Part shown: piece by piece, positions 31,188 to 34,679 of the stretch
How positions within the stretch are numbered: position 1 is the stretch's first letter
How the letters are laid out: every line of letters starts with the position of its first letter
From: Nitriliruptoraceae bacterium
Lineage (GTDB): Bacteria; Actinomycetota; Nitriliruptoria; Nitriliruptorales; Nitriliruptoraceae
Assembly: GCA_003558435.1 (NCBI GenBank)
Contig: PWLR01000235.1
Coordinates: forward strand, 1-34,679
Length of the DNA: 34,679 nt
Direction: 5' to 3'
The notes under the pieces: model-generated
What the model saw: the letters and a program-made list of their open reading frames with translations, nothing else
What the model was told of the DNA's origin: nothing
Database searches by the model: none
Translations under genes and position numbers: made by a program

Positions 31188-31217
31188 AGTCTGTGCATGC
31201 GACCAACGGAACGTCAA
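31188..31217 (-). promoter_or_regulatory. coxM: Candidate cox operon promoter with LytTR-like direct repeats
   Basis: TTGACG (31212-31217, minus) and CAGACT (31188-31193) are separated by 18 bases. The -35 overlaps direct repeats TCCGTTGGT (31202-31210) and ACCGTTGAC (31213-31221), which match the published LytTR half-site consensus at 9 and 8 of 9 positions. The -10 overlaps the CACAG-T-CTGTG dyad. Confidence 0.4.
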
Positions 31218-31425
31218 CGGTTTTCTTTCCTCCGCAACGATGTGGTCCCTGACCGCACCCCACGAGTCGATCGCCGTGCGCCGTACGCCGAGCCGGACGC
31301 CATGGCGGCGGTCGTCACCTGGCAATACTCGATGCGGCGAGGTTGCTGACCTAACGGCCGCTCGGTGCTGACGGTCCTCGCTCCATCCACCTTGGCTCGA
31401 ATTCCGACCACATGGTCGTGCGCCC

Positions 31426-31449
31426 ACGCCTGAACGCCTGAACGCCTGA
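31426..31449 (+). repeat. Three perfect 8-bp tandem repeats before the 31461 ribosome site
   Basis: ACGCCTGA three times in tandem, ending one base before GGAGG (31451-31455), the ribosome site of the reductase gene. Confidence 0.9.
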
Positions 31450-31460
31450 AGGAGGTTTCC

Positions 31461-33710
31461 TTGGGGATCGCCGATCGGCTGGCAGGGGTGCGCGTCGGCA
31501 TCACCGGGGTGACCGGCTTCGTCGGACAGGCGTTGATGGCACGCCTGCTCGACGATGTGCCGGATGCCCAACTGGTCGTGTTGTCCCGTTCGGGCTCGGC
31601 CGCAACGGCATACGACCGGATCTCCGAGCTGCTCGACGGCGCGAGCGCGTTCGCGGGGCTACGGGCTCGTGGAGGACTCGACGACGGTCTCGCACGTCTC
31701 GAGGTGCTCGACGTCGACCTCGCGGACACGGCGCCCCTGACCCTGCCCCCCATCGACGTGCTCATCCACGTGGCCGGCAGCGTGTCCTTCGACAGCCGCA
31801 TCGAGGAGGCGTTCCGCACCCACACCACCGGCGTGGACCGGCTCTACGCCGCAGCCAGGGAAGCGGGTTGCGCCCACCTCGTCCACGTCTCGACCGCCTA
31901 TGTCGCCGCCCGACAGCCGGGCCCGATCGCCGAGGGTCCGTGTCGTGACGACATCGACTGGCGGACCGAAGCGGACGCGGCCGAGCGCCTGGCCGAGCGC
32001 ACCGAAGTGGTCTCCCGCAACCCCCGCATGCTGACACGGTTCCTCGCCGAGGCGCACCGTCGCGTCGGTAGCCACGGGGACCAGGCGATCGGGCACGAAG
32101 CGGAGTCCGCCCGGACCCGGTGGGTGCGCGATCAGCTCGTCGACGCCGGCCGTCAGCGCGCCCGGACGCTCGGGTTCGCCGACACCTACACGCTGACCAA
32201 GGCGCTGGGGGAACGCGTGGCCGAGGAGCACTTCGGCGCCCATCGGCTGAGCGTGGTGCGTCCCACCATCATCGAGTCATCACTGGAACACCCCTATCCC
32301 GGATGGTTGGAGGGGTTCAAGGTCGCCGACCCGATCATCATCGGTCTCGGTCGTGGGGACATCCCCGAGTTCCCGGGTTTCCCCGATGCCGTGGTCGATA
32401 TCGTTCCGGTCGATCTGGTCGCCAACACCCTGGTCGTCGCCGCAGCGCACCCGCCCCCCACGGGCGCCCCCGCCTACCTCACGGCGGGCACCGGGGCGCG
32501 CAACCCGGTGACGCTGCACCGCCTCTACGAGATCGTCCGGGCGCACTTCGATCACGACCCGCTTCCCGGGCGCGAAGGCCGGGGGGTCCAACTGCCCAGC
32601 TGGCGGTTCCCCGGCGTCGACAGCCTCGAGTTCCAACTGCGCACGGCCACGCGGCTGAGCGGAGTCGCGGCCCGAACGATCGAGCGGACACCGATGGCCG
32701 GTGCGCGACTGCGGCGACTGGGCCGCGACCTCGACCGCAGCGAACGGAGGCTGCGAACGCTGAGCCGGTTCCAGGAGATCTACGGGATCTACGCCCAGAC
32801 CGAGACCGTGTTCCTCGACGACCAGGCCCGCGCCCTGCTCGACCGCTTGGATGACCGCGATCGGGCCACCTTCGGGTTCGACCCGTGTGCCATCGACTGG
32901 GTCCAGTATCTCGACGAGGTGCACGTCCCGGCGGTCTCGGCCGTCTTCCGCATCGAGATGCCGCCCCGATCGACGGCCCCCGGGCCCCCAGCGTTGCCCG
33001 AAGGCGGCGAGGGGGGCTCGGCTGCCGGGGTCCTCGCGGTGTTCGACCTCGATGGCACCGTCGCCAGCACCGATGTGCTCACCACCTACCTGCGTGCGCG
33101 TCTGGCCGACGACCCCGTCGCGTTCGTCGGCGCCGCCGCCAGCGTGCTGCGCAGCCTCCCGCGCTACGCGAGGTTGGATGCACGTGGTCGGGACCGGTTC
33201 CTCCGGGCCTTCTACCAGCGCTTCGAGGGGGCGGACGTCGCGGCGCTCGACCGGTTGGTCGCCGACGAACTCGGGCAACAACTGCTGCACACCCTCTCGC
33301 CCGCGGCCATCCGTCGGGTGCGCGAACACCGGCAGCTCGGTCACACCACGGTGCTGGTCACCGGGGCGCTGCGCAGTTTCTGCGCCCCGATCGCGAGCCT
33401 GTTCGACACGGTCGCCGCCTGTGACCTGGCAACCGACGAGGCCGGGATCGCGACCGGCCACCTCGTCTCCCCGCCGCTGGTCGGCGCCACCCGGGCGAGC
33501 TGGCTCCGTGCCTACGCCGCGCGGGTCGGGGCGGACCTGTCGGCCAGCTTCGCCTATGCGGACAGCCGCTCGGACGTCCCCTTCCTGCGTTGCGTCGGCA
33601 ATCCGGTCGCGGTCGACCCCGATCCCGCTCTCCACCGTATTGCGCGGCGGGAACGCTGGGCCATCGCCGAGTGGAAGGACGCCGACCGGGCGCCGGCGAG
33701 GGCGAGCTGA
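31461..33710 (+). CDS. Acyl-CoA reductase-like SDR fused to a HAD-IB phosphatase
   Basis: 749-residue two-enzyme fusion. N-terminal extended short-chain dehydrogenase of the fatty acyl-CoA reductase/male-sterility type (about 10-390): GITGVTGFVGQ nucleotide loop, HVSTAYV (Ser144, Tyr147) and the YTLTK catalytic pair (Tyr243, Lys247). A linker of Pro/Gly (about 505-520) leads to a HAD-IB hydrolase (about 525-735): FDLDGT (Asp529, Asp531), LVTGALRSF and ADSRSDVPFL. The pathway is unknown: reduction of an acyl-CoA to an alcohol or aldehyde plus removal of a phosphate is a reasonable guess. The TTG start at 31461 is supported by GGAGG five bases upstream. The stop shares one base with the start of the alcohol dehydrogenase (TGATG), so they are coupled. 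Confidence 0.82.
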   Translation: MGIADRLAGVRVGITGVTGFVGQALMARLLDDVPDAQLVVLSRSGSAATAYDRISELLDGASAFAGLRARGGLDDGLARLEVLDVDLADTAPLTLPPIDVLIHVAGSVSFDSRIEEAFRTHTTGVDRLYAAAREAGCAHLVHVSTAYVAARQPGPIAEGPCRDDIDWRTEADAAERLAERTEVVSRNPRMLTRFLAEAHRRVGSHGDQAIGHEAESARTRWVRDQLVDAGRQRARTLGFADTYTLTKALGERVAEEHFGAHRLSVVRPTIIESSLEHPYPGWLEGFKVADPIIIGLGRGDIPEFPGFPDAVVDIVPVDLVANTLVVAAAHPPPTGAPAYLTAGTGARNPVTLHRLYEIVRAHFDHDPLPGREGRGVQLPSWRFPGVDSLEFQLRTATRLSGVAARTIERTPMAGARLRRLGRDLDRSERRLRTLSRFQEIYGIYAQTETVFLDDQARALLDRLDDRDRATFGFDPCAIDWVQYLDEVHVPAVSAVFRIEMPPRSTAPGPPALPEGGEGGSAAGVLAVFDLDGTVASTDVLTTYLRARLADDPVAFVGAAASVLRSLPRYARLDARGRDRFLRAFYQRFEGADVAALDRLVADELGQQLLHTLSPAAIRRVREHRQLGHTTVLVTGALRSFCAPIASLFDTVAACDLATDEAGIATGHLVSPPLVGATRASWLRAYAARVGADLSASFAYADSRSDVPFLRCVGNPVAVDPDPALHRIARRERWAIAEWKDADRAPARAS

Positions 33711-34679
33711 TGGAGGTCCTCGCCCTGCAGGTGCACCGGTCCCTGCCCCGCTATCTGGCCGCCAAGGCGATCTCCAAGCGGATCCCGGGGGCGGTCTCGG
33801 GCGGTCTCGCGCCGCTGCGCCTGGTCTCCACCTCGGCGCCCCGGTCACCCAGCGAGGGCTGGGGCCGGGTCCGTCCCCGGCTGTCCGGTATCTGCGGCTC
33901 GGACCTCGGGATGCTCACGGGTGCGACCTCACCGTACTTCTCCCCGCTGGTGTCGTTCCCGGTCACCCCCGGTCACGAGCTGGTCGGCGAGTTGCTCGAC
34001 GACGTCGACGACATCCCGAGCGGAACCCGGGTGGTCATCGATCCGGTGCTCAGTTGCGCCACCCGGGGGTTGGAACGGTGCTCCGAGTGCGCCGTGGGGA
34101 ACACGGGCCGTTGCCAGCAGATCACGGTCGGCCACCTCTCCCCCGGACTGCAGACCGGGTACTGCCAGGATGTCGGCGGTGGTTGGTCACAGCAGCTGAT
34201 CGCCCACCGATCGCAGCTGTACCCGGTACCCGACACCCTGCCGGACGAGCGCGCCGTACTGATCGAACCGCTGGCCTGCGCCGTCCATGCGGCGCTGCGT
34301 GCCGAGGTGTCCACCGACGACGACGTCCTGGTCGCCGGCTCCGGCACCGTGGGACTGCTCACCGTGCTCGCGCTGCAGGCCTTCGCCGCCCCCAGCCGCA
34401 TCATCGTCACCGCCAAACACCCCCGCCAGGCCGAGCTCGCCCGGCGGTTCGGGGCCGACACGGTCACCTCACCCGAGAAGGCCACCAGCACGATCCGTCG
34501 CAACACCCGGGCGTTGCGGCTGCACCCGGAGCTCGGTGCCGACTTCCTGCTCGGCGGGGTCGACGTCGCGATCGACTGCGCGGGCTCGGCCAGCTCGATC
34601 GACCTGGCGCTGCGCTCGGTGCGGGCGGGAGGCCGGGTCGTGCTCGCGGGGATGCCCGCGTCCGGGGTCGATCTGTCCC
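33710..34679 (+). CDS. Zinc-dependent medium-chain alcohol dehydrogenase (partial)
   Basis: First 323 residues of an MDR-family oxidoreductase; the C-terminus lies beyond the right edge. GICGSDLGML (Cys62) and PGHELVG (His89, Glu90) give the catalytic zinc site. Cys116, Cys124, Cys127 and Cys135 form the structural-zinc lobe with a longer first gap than usual. GSGTVGLL starts the Rossmann domain. An N-terminal stretch of about 50 residues before the core (basic, RYLAAKAISKRIPG) is longer than in typical members. The ATG at 33710 overlaps the preceding stop by one base, suggesting it works with the acyl-CoA reductase/HAD protein, perhaps on the same alcohol or aldehyde. Confidence 0.88.
   Translation, partial: MEVLALQVHRSLPRYLAAKAISKRIPGAVSGGLAPLRLVSTSAPRSPSEGWGRVRPRLSGICGSDLGMLTGATSPYFSPLVSFPVTPGHELVGELLDDVDDIPSGTRVVIDPVLSCATRGLERCSECAVGNTGRCQQITVGHLSPGLQTGYCQDVGGGWSQQLIAHRSQLYPVPDTLPDERAVLIEPLACAVHAALRAEVSTDDDVLVAGSGTVGLLTVLALQAFAAPSRIIVTAKHPRQAELARRFGADTVTSPEKATSTIRRNTRALRLHPELGADFLLGGVDVAIDCAGSASSIDLALRSVRAGGRVVLAGMPASGVDLS

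Larger units (their letters stand above)
31099..31460. promoter_or_regulatory. 362-bp divergent control region of the cox operon and the reductase gene
   Basis: No gene is supported here. On the cox side it holds 14-bp tandem repeats (31124-31179), a dyad CACAG-T-CTGTG (31185-31195), four CAACG words with helical phasing (31174, 31204, 31215, 31235) and a promoter candidate. An A/T-richer patch (31220-31232) stands out in the otherwise GC-rich DNA. On the reductase side it holds three 8-bp repeats and the ribosome site. Confidence 0.6.

Overview
The window is very GC-rich, coding-dense DNA with GTG/TTG starts, 'GTGA'/'ATGA' stop-start overlaps and strong GC bias at third codon positions. A DUF222-HNH endonuclease gene, a SPOR-like membrane protein, a PaiB/FMN-binding protein and an actinobacterial-type four-helix membrane protein suggest an actinobacterium (Actinomycetota). 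The mixture of form I CO dehydrogenase, hydrogenase maturation, an Fe-S photolyase and an EIIA-HPr-EI fusion would suit a deep-branching lineage such as Nitriliruptoria, but the lineage is an inference. No rRNA, tRNA, CRISPR array, phage or insertion sequence was recognised.

Layout. (a) 1-7160, minus strand: the hypF-hypC-hypD-hypE [NiFe]-hydrogenase maturation operon (overlapping or 1 nt apart), followed by a glucose-type EIIA-HPr-Enzyme I fusion that runs off the left edge. (b) 7161-12508: a divergent intergenic region; a PaiB-like FMN protein coupled to an amidohydrolase; a crotonase with an isomerase-like active site; convergent nadK preceded by a small CxxC protein; then a divergent spermidine-synthase-like SAM enzyme. 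(c) 12509-19021: a P-type cation ATPase; a small membrane protein behind operator-like dyads; a SPOR-like membrane protein; a cysteine dioxygenase-rhodanese pair; an MpsC-family protein; and two tandem terminator hairpins. (d) 19022-24110, minus: a secreted L,D-transpeptidase, a four-cysteine Fe-S photolyase/cryptochrome, a small acidic protein and a DUF222-HNH endonuclease that carries two long perfect palindromes. (e) 24345-31098, minus: a complete, translationally chained coxM-coxS-coxL-xdhC/YHS-coxD-coxE operon for aerobic Mo-Cu CO dehydrogenase (CoxL has the form I AYACSFR motif). (f) 31461 to the right edge, plus: an acyl-CoA reductase-like/HAD-IB phosphatase fusion overlapping a zinc alcohol dehydrogenase.

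How the genes work together. The cox operon supplies an enzyme oxidising CO to CO2 with electrons to the respiratory chain, plus its maturation proteins. The hyp operon builds the Fe(CN)2CO part of a [NiFe] hydrogenase whose structural genes are outside the window. Together they suggest trace-gas (CO and H2) oxidation. CDO/rhodanese handles cysteine-derived sulfur, and the L,D-transpeptidase crosslinks the wall. The reductase/HAD/alcohol dehydrogenase unit looks like a fatty-alcohol or lipid module of unknown product.

The least explained signals are: a palindrome with core TCTTCCGCGGAAGA present three times within 1.3 kb in and beside the HNH gene; a YHS metal-binding domain fused to the XdhC-type CO dehydrogenase maturation factor; helically phased CGTTG sites and 14-bp tandem repeats in front of coxM; and a NAD kinase that looks alphaproteobacterial.
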